This document shows, piece after piece, positions 1-9,060 of a DNA stretch of 64,000 bases (the stretch's first letter is position 1; each line of letters opens with the position of its first letter). Source of the DNA: Acinetobacter apis. GTDB taxonomy: Bacteria > Pseudomonadota > Gammaproteobacteria > Pseudomonadales > Moraxellaceae. The notes under the pieces were generated by a model, which ran no database searches, was not told the DNA's origin, and saw only the letters and a list, made by a program, of their open reading frames with translations. Location: contig NZ_FZLN01000001.1 in the NCBI RefSeq assembly GCF_900197575.1, forward strand, positions 620,001 through 684,000, read 5' to 3'. A program made the position numbers and the translations under genes.

Positions 1-626
1 TAAGAATGCTCCCAAAAGCGTGTATTTATGCCCTGCATAAAACTTGGGATATTCGGCTGACTTAAACTATCAATTCCCATGGCAAGCACAGTATGAGAGG
101 CTTGATATTGAATGACTTCGCCTTGGTGTGAAAATGTTAGCTGAGTATGCGCGCTGTTAACTTCAAGCTCTATCAATTCATGTTCATACAGAATATGAGG
201 TTGGGTTACTTTTTTAAACCATTGCAAATACGTATGCCATTGCAAACGCGGTATTTTATCAAGCTGTTCCCATGCCTCTTGCCCAAATTGAGCTTTAAAC
301 CATGCTTGAAAAGTTAAAGATGGAAATTGAAGTGCAGGACCAACTATATTTTTAGGCGAACGTAGAGTTTGCATCAATGCAGGTTTGACCCAAGGTCCTT
401 CTTGTCCGTCTTTTTCTTTTTCAAATAATACGCAGCGAATACCCTGTGATAATAATGCAAGTGCCAAAGCAAGTGCAGACATTCCTGCACCAATGATTGC
501 AACATCGACCTCGTTTTTTTCCGCTTGATTGTCTGAAATGATCCATGATTTGGGCGGAATATTTAAATTTTCGAAATCAATTTTAATTTGTTGTTCTAGT
601 TCATCTAAACTTTTTTGTGGATACAT
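1..626 (-). CDS. FAD/NAD(P)-binding oxidoreductase, N-terminal part (cut by window edge)
   Basis: The first 208 codons are present; the 3' part lies outside the window. A Rossmann dinucleotide-binding motif, AIIGAGMSALALALAL, falls near residues 43-58, followed by an acidic residue at the end of beta-2 (LFEK), as expected for FAD binding. The layout resembles flavin-containing monooxygenases and SidA/IucD-like hydroxylases, but the substrate cannot be read from this fragment. It is transcribed away from the cysteine desulfurase gene. Its position beside sulfur-acquisition genes makes a role in oxidising a sulfur compound possible, but that is inference from context only. Confidence 0.75.
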   Translation of the reverse strand, partial: MYPQKSLDELEQQIKIDFENLNIPPKSWIISDNQAEKNEVDVAIIGAGMSALALALALLSQGIRCVLFEKEKDGQEGPWVKPALMQTLRSPKNIVGPALQFPSLTFQAWFKAQFGQEAWEQLDKIPRLQWHTYLQWFKKVTQPHILYEHELIELEVNSAHTQLTFSHQGEVIQYQASHTVLAMGIDSLSQPNIPSFMQGINTRFWEHS

Positions 627-857
627 AAAATCTTCAATTACGTTTGATAATAAAGTATATTTTGGACGTTGTTATAAAGCGTTTTATTACAAAATTCAAT
701 TATATTGCGCTATTTAAATGAAATTTATAATTTTTCTTCATTTGCATATCTCCTTTTATTTATTTTAAATTTTCCGATTATGTTTTATAAGTAAAACTAA
801 ATTACCGTCATTGTTTTATTTTATTTGAGTTGATCTATTTTAAGATGACAGATAATC

Positions 858-886
858 TTAACAGTTAGCAATTTTTATTATATATA
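858..886 (+). promoter_or_regulatory. Putative sigma70 promoter of the cysteine desulfurase gene
   Basis: TTAACA (858-863) and TATATA (881-886) are separated by 17 bases, about 30 bases before the start codon. The hexamers fit a sigma70 promoter moderately well, but the area is very AT-rich, so a chance match is possible. Confidence 0.4.
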
Positions 887-918
887 AATCTAAAAAATTC
901 ATTTGGAGAGTTAAGGTC

Positions 919-2085
919 ATGAAACAGCAAATTTATTTAGATTATGCTGCAACTACACCGGTATATCCTGAAATTATCGATGAAATGGCAAAATGTTTGT
1001 CGTTTGATGGCCTTTTTGGCAATCCAGCATCGAATAGTCATTGTTTTGGTAGTTGTGCTAAAGACAAAATTGAAGAAGCAAGAGCCAATGTTGCCGCCTT
1101 AATTGGTGCAAGTGCAGATGAAATTGTGTGGACTTCAGGTGCTACAGAATCAAATAATTTAGCTTTGAAAGGTATTGCCGAACGTTATTCGTGTCGGGGA
1201 AAGCATATTATTACCAGTCAAATTGAACATAAAGCTATTTTAGACAGTTGTTGTAAGTTAGAAAGTTTAGGATTCGAAGTTACTTATTTAAAACCTGAAA
1301 AAAATACAGGTATCATTTCTCCTCAGGCTGTATTAGACGCCATCCGCCCAGACACTCTTCTTATTTCTTTAATGATGGTCAATAATGAAATTGGCACCAT
1401 CACAGACATTCAAGAAATTGGTCAAATCGCTAAAACGCATGATTTATTTTTACATGTTGATGCCGCTCAAGCAGCCGGAAAGTTTCCAATTGATGTCAAT
1501 ACACTTGGAGTGGATTTATTAAGTTTATCAGCACATAAAGTGTATGGTCCAAAAGGCATTGGTGCGTTATATGTCAACCGTCAGAAAGAGTTTGACATTG
1601 AACCGCAGATTCATGGTGGCGGTCATGAGCAAGGTTGTCGTTCAGGTACGCTTGCAACTCACCAAATTGTCGGCATGGGTGAAGCATTTAGAATTGCAGC
1701 TGATGGCATTCATGAAGAACAGCTTCGTATCCAAAAGCTACAAGATAAGCTGTATCATGCCCTGTCTGATCTGACTGAAATTGTGTTAAATGGCGATCCA
1801 ACACAACGTGTTGCCAATTATTTAAATGTGTCTTTTTTAAGTGATGATGCATTTATTTTTATCAATGCGATTAAAACCTTTGCTGCTGTGTCTAGCGGGT
1901 CTGCATGTAACTCACGCCTTAGCAGTGCTTCACATGTATTATTGGGATTAGGACGAAATGAAGTGCTTGCACGAAACTCGGTTCGCTTTAGTTTTGGTAA
2001 ATATACCACTGAGCAAGATATAGACGTGCTGATCAATCACATTGAACAAGTATATCAATCAACACGTTTTGTTAGCTTTGCATAA
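919..2085 (+). CDS. IscS/NifS-type cysteine desulfurase (orphan, in sulfur gene cluster)
   Basis: PLP enzyme that removes sulfur from L-cysteine and holds it as a persulfide for sulfur-carrier pathways. The PLP lysine is in SLSAHKVYGPKG (K207), the PLP-stacking histidine is near residue 104 (IEHK), and the catalytic cysteine is in SSGSACNS (C330). These positions match group I desulfurases such as IscS almost residue for residue, and 388 residues is a little short of the usual length of about 404. A good ribosome site (GGAGAGTTAAGG) precedes the ATG. No iscR, iscU or iscA is nearby, so it is an orphan paralogue. It ends 5 bases from the convergent taurine dioxygenase gene. Desulfurase activity is well supported; the sulfur acceptor is unknown. 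Confidence 0.9.
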   Translation: MKQQIYLDYAATTPVYPEIIDEMAKCLSFDGLFGNPASNSHCFGSCAKDKIEEARANVAALIGASADEIVWTSGATESNNLALKGIAERYSCRGKHIITSQIEHKAILDSCCKLESLGFEVTYLKPEKNTGIISPQAVLDAIRPDTLLISLMMVNNEIGTITDIQEIGQIAKTHDLFLHVDAAQAAGKFPIDVNTLGVDLLSLSAHKVYGPKGIGALYVNRQKEFDIEPQIHGGGHEQGCRSGTLATHQIVGMGEAFRIAADGIHEEQLRIQKLQDKLYHALSDLTEIVLNGDPTQRVANYLNVSFLSDDAFIFINAIKTFAAVSSGSACNSRLSSASHVLLGLGRNEVLARNSVRFSFGKYTTEQDIDVLINHIEQVYQSTRFVSFA

Positions 2086-2090
2086 CCCGT

Positions 2091-2945
2091 TTAATGTGTC
2101 GCATTTTGAGGTTGATAAAAAGGTACATCCCCTAATACTGTTGCTCTATGCATAATACGATGCGCATCGCCGTAATCAAAAAGCGCTTTGTGTTGTGTGC
2201 AACGGTTGTCCCAAATGGCAATATCGCCTTCTTGCCACTGCCAACGCAAATGAAGGGATTCTTGTGTTGCATGTTCAAATAAGAATGCTAGTAGTTCTTG
2301 GCTTTCTTGTGCATCAAGCTCATTAATTTTTGTGGTAAATCCTTCACTGACAAAAAGCACATGTTCGCCTGTATCTGGATGAGTACGAACCACAGGATGT
2401 GTCACAGGCGGATTTTTTGCAAACACTTGTTCTAGTTTGGCGCGGTCTTCATCCGTTGTTGCATAACGTTCAAGCGGAAAAGATTGTCGAATATCATGTG
2501 TTGCTGTTAATCCTAAGATTTTTTGTTGAATTTCTTTAGCTAATGTTTTAAATGCCCCTACGCCTGAAGACCACAATGTATCTCCGCCTATAGCAGGAAT
2601 TTTAATCGCTTGTAGAACACAACCTAGTGGAGGTGTTTTACTAAATGTCACATCAGTATGCCAGAGTTCATTATCTCTTAAATCTTGCTTGAGGCTATCT
2701 AAAATTAAGACTTCAGGTACATCATCAAAATGCGGATAAATTGGATGAATATGTAACTCTCCAAAGGTATGTGCGAGTGCCGCCTGTGCCTGAGGTGTTA
2801 AAACTTGGTTGCGAAAAAAGATCACATGATGATCAAGCAATGCTTGATGAATGGCTTTGGTTTGCAGCTCATCAATTTGATTTAGATCTATATCTTGAAT
2901 GATCGCACCGATGGCCGGCTTAATTTTTTCAATCGTTAAACGCAT
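2091..2945 (-). CDS. tauD: Taurine dioxygenase
   Basis: Fe(II)/2-oxoglutarate-dependent oxygenase that hydroxylates taurine so that it splits to sulfite and aminoacetaldehyde, giving sulfur when sulfate is scarce. The iron triad is visible as WHTDVTF (H96, D98) and CTQHKA (H252), and the 2-oxoglutarate-binding arginine is in HRIMHRATVLGD (about R267). The length of 284 residues is typical. AGGTG precedes the ATG. It is the last gene of a tauA-tauB-tauC-tauD operon, 26 bases after tauC. In enterobacteria this operon is under CysB/Cbl control; I identified no operator here. A close relative acting on another alkanesulfonate cannot be excluded. Confidence 0.93.
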   Translation of the reverse strand: MRLTIEKIKPAIGAIIQDIDLNQIDELQTKAIHQALLDHHVIFFRNQVLTPQAQAALAHTFGELHIHPIYPHFDDVPEVLILDSLKQDLRDNELWHTDVTFSKTPPLGCVLQAIKIPAIGGDTLWSSGVGAFKTLAKEIQQKILGLTATHDIRQSFPLERYATTDEDRAKLEQVFAKNPPVTHPVVRTHPDTGEHVLFVSEGFTTKINELDAQESQELLAFLFEHATQESLHLRWQWQEGDIAIWDNRCTQHKALFDYGDAHRIMHRATVLGDVPFYQPQNATH

Positions 2946-2971
2946 AATTCACCTATTTAATTCATGTTTAA

Positions 2972-3769
2972 TTAAAGTTGCTTGCCATACCATGGCGATA
3001 ATTGATGTTGCAACCACCGTAAAAACACTTCAAAACCGACTGCGACTAAAGCAATCACAATAATGCCTAAAATAACAGTATCTGTAATTAAAAATTGTGC
3101 TGCAGATTGCACCATAAAACCAATGCCTCGGTCTGCTGCAACCAATTCTGCGGCCACAAGCGTCGACCAACCAACACCTAAACCAATTCGAATACCTGTA
3201 ATAATATGTGGTAAAGCGGTTGGTAAAATGACATGAAAGAATACTTGTTTACGGCTTGCTCCTAATGAGAGCGCTGCACGTTCACGATTAATTTGATGAC
3301 TCAGTACCCCATGCGTGCTGCTTATGACAATAGGTGCTAAAATTGAAAAGAAAATTAATAAAATCTTTGTGGTTTCGCCAATACCAAACCAAATCACAAG
3401 TAATGGTAAATAAGCGAGTGGTGGAATAGGACGTGATAGTTCAATTAAAGGGTCCATCACAGCACTCACCCACTTATTGAGCCCCATCCATAAGCCAAGT
3501 GGCACACCAATGACAATAGCTGCGATTAAGGCTGTAAGCACACGCGTGATACTTGAAGCCAAATGCTGCCATAGTGTTGCCTTCATAAAACCTTGTTGGC
3601 TGACTTGTATGAACTTTTGCCATACGGCTTGTGGGCTAGGTAAAAACAAAGGTGAAATTAATTGAAAATATGTCACCAAAAACCAAACGATCAGTAAGGT
3701 TAAAACACTACTGAGACTTAATAATGTTCCTTGGTAATCTTTGAAAAAACGATCTTTTTGGCGTGTCAT
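2972..3769 (-). CDS. tauC: Taurine ABC transporter permease
   Basis: Inner-membrane permease of the taurine importer, with about six hydrophobic segments and the BPD_transp_1 cytoplasmic loop (ERAALSLGASRKQVFFHVILP, near residues 158-178) that docks with the ATPase. Its 265 residues match the SsuC/TauC family. The start codon overlaps the tauB stop as ATGA, and GGAG lies within the end of tauB, so the two are translationally coupled. The taurine assignment rests on the downstream tauD; the sequence alone would also fit an alkanesulfonate permease (ssuC). Confidence 0.92.
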   Translation of the reverse strand: MTRQKDRFFKDYQGTLLSLSSVLTLLIVWFLVTYFQLISPLFLPSPQAVWQKFIQVSQQGFMKATLWQHLASSITRVLTALIAAIVIGVPLGLWMGLNKWVSAVMDPLIELSRPIPPLAYLPLLVIWFGIGETTKILLIFFSILAPIVISSTHGVLSHQINRERAALSLGASRKQVFFHVILPTALPHIITGIRIGLGVGWSTLVAAELVAADRGIGFMVQSAAQFLITDTVILGIIVIALVAVGFEVFLRWLQHQLSPWYGKQL

Positions 3770-4563
3770 GTGGGATCTCCACGCTCAGTTTGTTGTGAAG
3801 TATATTCACTCAAATGTTCAAATAGTTGTTCGCGCAATTGAATAAATGCTGCGTCAGATTTAATTTGGCGTATGGATTCACCTTGCTGATAACGTGTCGA
3901 AAAATCGAGTGTTTTAATTTCTTGAATACGTCCAGGTTGAGCTTGCATAATTACCAACTGTTGGCTGAGTAATAAAGCTTCTTCAATATCATGTGTAATC
4001 AGAAAAAAACTTTTTCTTTCATGAATCCATAGATCTAATACCAGTTTTTGCATGGCTTCACGTGTAAAGGCATCTAATGCAGCAAAAGGCTCATCTAGCA
4101 AAATAAATTCAGCTGAGCTCACTAATGCTCGTGCAATGCCAACACGCTGTTTCATCCCGCCTGACAGCTCCCAAATATTGGCATCTGCTACATGGTCTAA
4201 ACCAACAATAGATAAAATATTGCTTACTTTATCTTCAATAATGCTTTCATCTTGATCTTGTAAACGGAGCGAAAATGCGACGTTTTCTTTAACATTTAAC
4301 CAAGGCAACAATGCATGATCTTGAAAGACGACAGCACGACTCGCATCAGGTGCTCGAATGACACGTTCACCCAATGTCACTTGCCCTGCATCAGGCTGTT
4401 GAAAGCCTGCCAAAATATTCAGTAAAGTGGTTTTACCACAACCAGATTCACCCAATACCACAGTAATTGTGCCAGGTTCTAACGTGAGATTAATATCTTC
4501 AAGCGTTGCAACCGACTGATTTGCGAAAGTATGTTGAATATGTTCTACACGTAATGTCGTCAT
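3766..4563 (-). CDS. tauB: Taurine ABC transporter ATP-binding protein
   Basis: Energises taurine import at the inner face of the membrane. Walker A is GESGCGKTT (38-46), the Q-loop is VVFQDHALLPW, the ABC signature is LSGGMKQRVGIARAL, Walker B is FILLDEPFAALD and the switch histidine is in LITHDIEEAL. The length of 265 residues is as expected. It lies 16 bases downstream of tauA and overlaps tauC by 4 bases. Family assignment is secure; taurine specificity is inferred from the operon. Confidence 0.93.
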   Translation of the reverse strand: MTTLRVEHIQHTFANQSVATLEDINLTLEPGTITVVLGESGCGKTTLLNILAGFQQPDAGQVTLGERVIRAPDASRAVVFQDHALLPWLNVKENVAFSLRLQDQDESIIEDKVSNILSIVGLDHVADANIWELSGGMKQRVGIARALVSSAEFILLDEPFAALDAFTREAMQKLVLDLWIHERKSFFLITHDIEEALLLSQQLVIMQAQPGRIQEIKTLDFSTRYQQGESIRQIKSDAAFIQLREQLFEHLSEYTSQQTERGDPT

Positions 4564-4579
4564 GCTGTATCCAAACGGT

Positions 4580-5614
4580 TTATTTCAAAAAGCGAGTGTT
4601 GATGTTCTCTTGATAATCCGGCTTAACCTGATCGACCTTGCCTTGTGTTTTCAAAAAGTTTGCTGTATCTGCAATATTTTTTCCAAAAACTTGAGATAAG
4701 GTTTCAATTTGTTGTGCACGATTCAAATAAGTATTACCTGCTAAAAGCAAAGGAATGTCCTTAGCATCTGAACCTGTTAAACCTGAAATGTCTGTAATAT
4801 TTTTTTCATTAGCCAAAAATGCTTTTGGATCTTGGTTATATTTTTCTAATTGCTCTAATGTCTTATTTACAAAGTTTTTCAAGAATTCAGGGTGTGCTTT
4901 TGCAAAGTCTTGGCGTACTACCCACAAGTCATATGTTGGTGAACCCCAATTGCCGACTTCGGTAGAGTCAGTTAATACTTTGCCTGAATGTTTAATTTGG
5001 CTGAGTGCAGGATCCCAAACATAAGCAGCATCAATATCACCACGATTCCATGCTGCAACAATTTCAGGTGGACGAAGATTAATAATCTTGACCTGACTTT
5101 CAGCAATATTCCAATGTTTTAATGCTGATAACAAACTGTAATGTGTGGTTGAAACAAATGGTACAGCAATGGTTTTACCAATTAAGTCTTTTGGACTTTG
5201 AATACCTGCTTTATTGTTTACCACCAAAGCTTCTGATCCACCAAGTTTAGAGGTAATCAAAAATGCTTCAATGGGTACGCCACGACTTGTTGCTGCTGCA
5301 AATGGGCTTGAACCAATATTACCAATAGCAACATCACCTGATGCAAGCGCATTCACAACATCTGAGCCTGTATCAAATTTTTTCCACTCAATATGAAGAT
5401 CTGTATCTTGTGAATACGTGCCGTGTGCTTGGGCAACTTTGCTTGGATCAACACCTGTCTGATAAGCAATAACCACAGAGGTATCTGCTTTACCTTTTGT
5501 ATTGGCTTGTGTTTGACCTTCTGTTGTAGATTGATTTTGATAAAATAAAAATCCAACCAATGCCAACACAACAACAGCGGTAATGAGAAGAGGTTTTTTA
5601 TACTGTTTACGCAT
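4580..5614 (-). CDS. tauA: Taurine-binding periplasmic protein
   Basis: Solute-binding component of the taurine importer (SsuA/TauA/ThiY-like fold). The first 26 residues form a basic start and one hydrophobic segment (LLITAVVVLALVGFLFY) without a clear type I cleavage site, so the protein may stay membrane-anchored rather than free in the periplasm. Motifs such as ALASGDVAIGNIGSSPFAAA and VVNALASGD are typical of sulfonate-binding proteins. The ATG start is preceded in frame by a TTG, which I judge less likely. It is the first gene of the tau operon and is divergent from the sulfate-binding protein gene across about 270 bases that probably carry both promoters. Confidence 0.92.
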   Translation of the reverse strand: MRKQYKKPLLITAVVVLALVGFLFYQNQSTTEGQTQANTKGKADTSVVIAYQTGVDPSKVAQAHGTYSQDTDLHIEWKKFDTGSDVVNALASGDVAIGNIGSSPFAAATSRGVPIEAFLITSKLGGSEALVVNNKAGIQSPKDLIGKTIAVPFVSTTHYSLLSALKHWNIAESQVKIINLRPPEIVAAWNRGDIDAAYVWDPALSQIKHSGKVLTDSTEVGNWGSPTYDLWVVRQDFAKAHPEFLKNFVNKTLEQLEKYNQDPKAFLANEKNITDISGLTGSDAKDIPLLLAGNTYLNRAQQIETLSQVFGKNIADTANFLKTQGKVDQVKPDYQENINTRFLK

Positions 5615-5887
5615 CAAATAAACACCGGCTTATGAATATATTTCATATGGTATGTTTGTGAAACACAGGATTAAAATAATAAAATGATGCAAGTTTATGA
5701 GAAATTATTATTTAGTTATTTTGTATAAACTAATTCGTTTTATAGATATAGCATAGTCAATTTAAGCCTAAGATATACATCGTTTGATGATAATCATATA
5801 TATAATAAGATATTAAAAATAGCATACTTTTCTTTTTATTGTATTTATACTCATGAAACAAGATGAAAATTAAAATTAGGGATCTTT

Positions 5888-6883
5888 ATGAAAAAACAAT
5901 TTTTTGCAGGCTTACTTGGTTTACTTGTTGTGACAAGCACTTTTGCGGCTGAAACCAAAAGCTTTTTAAATGTATCTTATGACCCAACACGTGAATTTTA
6001 TCGAGATTATAATCAAGCCTTCGGAAAGTATTGGTTTGACCGCACAGGACAACGTATTGACTTTAAACAATCACATGGTGGTTCAGGTAAACAAGCCCGT
6101 GCTGTGGCAACAGGTTTAAAGGCCGATGTAGTGACTTTGGCTCTTGCAAATGATGTTGATGAAATTGCAAATGCAGGATATATCCGTAAAGATTGGCAAA
6201 AACAATTTCCAAATAATTCTGCACCGTATACTTCTACGGTGGTATTTCTTGTAAAAAAAGGCAATCCAAAACAAATTAAAGATTGGAAAGACTTAACCAA
6301 GCCTGGTGTTGAAATTATTACACCAAATCCAAAAACCGGTGGTGCGCCACGCTGGATTTATCTTGCAGCTTGGGGATATGCATTAAAACAACCTGGTGGT
6401 AATGATTCGCAAGCACGCGCTTTAGTGTCAGGTATTTATAAAAATGTAAAAGTGCTTGATTCAGGTTCACGTGGTGCATTAACTACATTTGCAGAGCGTG
6501 GCATCGGTGATGTGCTTTTAACATGGGAAAATGAAGCATTGTTGGCACAAAAAAACTTGGCAAAAGATAAATTTGAAATTGTTTACCCATCTATTTCGAT
6601 TTTAGCTGAACCATCAGTGGCTTTAGTGGATAAAACAGTTGATCAAAACGGTAACCGTTTAATCGCAACAGGTTATTTAAATTTCTTATATTCGCCAATT
6701 GGACAAAACTTAGCAGCAGAATACAACTTCCGCCCACGTAATGCAGTAGTTGCACAAAAGTATGCGAGTAAGTTTCCTAAATTAGAGCTTTTTACCATTG
6801 ATTCGTTATTTGGTAGTTGGGCAAATGCACAAAAAATTCATTTCTCAAATGGTGGTGTTTTCGATCAAATCTATAAAAAATAA
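5888..6883 (+). CDS. sbp: Periplasmic sulfate-binding protein
   Basis: Binds sulfate (or thiosulfate) for the CysTWA importer. A signal peptide, MKKQFFAGLLGLLVVTSTFA, ends in an A-x-A-like site. The family motif FKQSHGGSGKQARAV follows near residues 50-65, where the Ser-Gly-Gly-Ser-Gly loop contacts the anion. The length of 331 residues matches Sbp/CysP. AGGGATC precedes the ATG. No cysT, cysW or cysA is adjacent, so it must work with a permease encoded elsewhere. Facing the tau operon, it suggests joint induction under sulfate shortage, which is inference. Confidence 0.92.
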   Translation: MKKQFFAGLLGLLVVTSTFAAETKSFLNVSYDPTREFYRDYNQAFGKYWFDRTGQRIDFKQSHGGSGKQARAVATGLKADVVTLALANDVDEIANAGYIRKDWQKQFPNNSAPYTSTVVFLVKKGNPKQIKDWKDLTKPGVEIITPNPKTGGAPRWIYLAAWGYALKQPGGNDSQARALVSGIYKNVKVLDSGSRGALTTFAERGIGDVLLTWENEALLAQKNLAKDKFEIVYPSISILAEPSVALVDKTVDQNGNRLIATGYLNFLYSPIGQNLAAEYNFRPRNAVVAQKYASKFPKLELFTIDSLFGSWANAQKIHFSNGGVFDQIYKK

Positions 6884-6899
6884 GCTGATTATTTAATTT

Positions 6900-6933
6900 A
6901 AGGCGGATATAAAATTTTATATCCGCCTTTTTT
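6900..6933. terminator. Bidirectional terminator between sbp and GST-like gene
   Basis: AAGGCGGATAT (6900-6910) pairs with ATATCCGCCTT (6919-6929) around an AAAATTTT loop, followed by a T-run on the + strand and preceded by A/T-rich sequence on the other side. It sits exactly between two convergent genes. Confidence 0.9.
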
Positions 6934-7699
6934 ATATGCCTCGCCAATCTGTGCGTGCATCTCGTTCAGTGGCATAAATTTGTAAAATATAATGTCCAAT
7001 TGCTAAGTTTTTAATTTTTTCTTCTAAGCATAATGTGTCCTCAGTACGTTGTTTAACATCTTGCTCCCAAGGTGTACCTGCTATATTCAGTAGCGGTGCA
7101 AGCATTGAACACACAGAGATATCCGCTAGGCTCAAACGATCTCCGATTAAATATGTCCCCACTTTTCGTTCAGCATATTGATTTAACTGATTGGTGAGAC
7201 GAATAATGTGTTCATATGCTTCTTTTAAACTAGACTCATTCAATTGATAATTTTTTTGCAAAAGTGACTTTATAAACGGTTTTGAATAACGCTCAAACTT
7301 TTTCAAATACCCTCTTTCACCTACAATAATATCTAAAGATTCGGGATGATTTAAAATAATATGTGCTAATGTCCAACGCCGTACATACTCTCCAAGCTCA
7401 GAAGCTATTTGGTTGATTTCATAAATAGTAGACTTCATTGCGTAATGACTACGAATGACTTTTTTTTCTGGATATTGCTCATCTAAATACAATGCAATTT
7501 TTGTTGAATCTGCAACCCAATGTTGCTGATCATTTAATAAAGGCAAAGTATGAGATTGTGCTTTGGTTTTTCGATTAACAAATGAGCGATGAAGCCCCGG
7601 AACTAGATTGTGAGCCACATAATCTAATTCTTTATAATCAAGTATCCAACGTGCTTTTTCACAATAATGTGACAAAGGAAATTGATATAAAACGCGCAT
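6932..7699 (-). CDS. Glutathione S-transferase-like protein
   Basis: The N-terminus (MRVLYQFPLSHYCEKARWIL) has the thioredoxin-fold start with SHYCEKAR, the region that carries the catalytic Ser/Cys and glutathione contacts in GSTs. The middle has TLPLLNDQ (cis-Pro loop) and DSTKIALYL (the E/D-S gamma-Glu contact). The C-terminal half is helical with RLSLADISVCSML, matching the N-capping box of GST C-terminal domains. I start at the ATG preceded by AACGAGG at correct spacing rather than 6 codons upstream. At 255 residues it is longer than typical GSTs. The substrate is unknown, and it is convergent with sbp. Confidence 0.8.
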   Translation of the reverse strand: MRVLYQFPLSHYCEKARWILDYKELDYVAHNLVPGLHRSFVNRKTKAQSHTLPLLNDQQHWVADSTKIALYLDEQYPEKKVIRSHYAMKSTIYEINQIASELGEYVRRWTLAHIILNHPESLDIIVGERGYLKKFERYSKPFIKSLLQKNYQLNESSLKEAYEHIIRLTNQLNQYAERKVGTYLIGDRLSLADISVCSMLAPLLNIAGTPWEQDVKQRTEDTLCLEEKIKNLAIGHYILQIYATERDARTDWRGI

Positions 7700-7888
7700 A
7701 AAACCTCGTTCATCCAAACAGGCTAATCATTATTATTGGTTCTAAACGTTTCCGTTCATTGTACTTTTTAAAGTATAGCAAATTGCAATATATAAAGCTG
7801 ATGATTCATTTGTATGACAACAGCCTGACTTTATTGTCAGTTTCAGGTAGAATCGCTAACAATTTCATAGAACATGTGTGAGTATTTC

Positions 7889-8980
7889 ATGGGCTTTAAT
7901 TGCGGTATTGTTGGCTTACCCAATGTTGGTAAATCTACCCTGTTTAATGCATTAACAAAAGCAGCAATTGCTGCTGAAAATTTTCCATTTTGTACGATTG
8001 AGCCAAATACAGGTATTGTTCCTGTACCTGATTCACGTTTAGAAAAACTCACTGCCATTGTAAAACCGCAACGTGTTTTACCAACCACAATGGAGTTTGT
8101 TGATATTGCAGGCTTAGTTGCTGGTGCATCTAAAGGTGAAGGTTTAGGCAACCAATTCTTAGCAAATATTCGTGAAACAGATGCAATTGCACATGTTGTC
8201 CGTTGTTTTGAAGATGAAAATGTGATCCATGTGAATGGAAAAATTGACCCACTTGATGACATTGCAACCATTAACACGGAACTTGCCCTTTCTGATTTAG
8301 AAACAGTGACAAAGTCAGTTACTCGTTTAGCAAAAAGTGTGAAAAGTGGCGATAAAGATGCTTTAGCCACTAAAAACGTTTTAGATAAAATCTTACCTTT
8401 ACTGAACGAAGGTAAACCTGCACGTGCAGCAGAATTATCAGATGATGATCATAAATTATTGCGTGGTTATGGTTTATTGACGTTAAAACCAACAATGTAT
8501 ATTGCAAATGTCGCTGAAGATGGTTTTGAAAATAACCCTTTCCTTGATGCTGTAAGAAAACTTGCAGAAGAAGAAAATGCCATTGTTGTTCCCCTATGCA
8601 ACCAAATTGAAGCTGAAATTTCTCTTCTTGAAGATGAAGATCGCGCTGAATTTTTAGAAGCGATGGGTATGGAAGAGCCTGGATTAAATGTTGTGATTCG
8701 TGCAGGTTATGGTCTTTTAGGCTTACAAACTTATTTTACAGCGGGTGTACAAGAAGTTCGCGCTTGGACAGTTAAAGTGGGTGCCACTGCCCCACAAGCT
8801 GCAGGCGTTATTCACACTGATTTTGAAAAAGGCTTTATCCGTGCAGAAGTCATTCCTTACAATGATTTCATTCAATTTAATGGTGAAGCAGGTGCAAAAG
8901 ATGCTGGTAAATGGCGCTTAGAAGGCAAAACCTATATCGTCCAAGATGGTGATGTAATGCACTTCAGATTTAACGTTTAG
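7889..8980 (+). CDS. ychF: YchF/Ola1-type P-loop ATPase
   Basis: Conserved Obg-related nucleotide-binding protein that prefers ATP and associates with ribosomes. [23 protein letters not shown] opens the protein with the P-loop; [22 protein letters not shown] is the G3 region with the Obg-type glycine-rich switch, and a TGS domain ends the protein ([30 protein letters not shown]). The start is set 5 codons inside the longest frame because this gives the standard 363 residues and the universal MGF start. It is monocistronic and ends at a strong terminator. Confidence 0.97.
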   Translation: MGFNCGIVGLPNVGKSTLFNALTKAAIAAENFPFCTIEPNTGIVPVPDSRLEKLTAIVKPQRVLPTTMEFVDIAGLVAGASKGEGLGNQFLANIRETDAIAHVVRCFEDENVIHVNGKIDPLDDIATINTELALSDLETVTKSVTRLAKSVKSGDKDALATKNVLDKILPLLNEGKPARAAELSDDDHKLLRGYGLLTLKPTMYIANVAEDGFENNPFLDAVRKLAEEENAIVVPLCNQIEAEISLLEDEDRAEFLEAMGMEEPGLNVVIRAGYGLLGLQTYFTAGVQEVRAWTVKVGATAPQAAGVIHTDFEKGFIRAEVIPYNDFIQFNGEAGAKDAGKWRLEGKTYIVQDGDVMHFRFNV

Positions 8981-8993
8981 TCTTTGATTACTA

Positions 8994-9021
8994 GGGTGAG
9001 AAAATTTCTCACCCTTTTTTT
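8994..9021 (+). terminator. Rho-independent terminator of ychF
   Basis: Near-perfect palindrome GGGTGAGAAA-A-TTTCTCACCC (8994-9014) followed by seven T residues, 13 bases after the ychF stop. Confidence 0.93.
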
Positions 9022-9060
9022 ATTTAAAATTTTTAATTATACTTAGGCTATTTTAGAGAA

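Noticed and set aside
5615..5887. CysB/Cbl operator between tauA and sbp
   Set aside because: Expected by analogy with enterobacteria, but the consensus is too loose to identify a site by eye in this AT-rich stretch.
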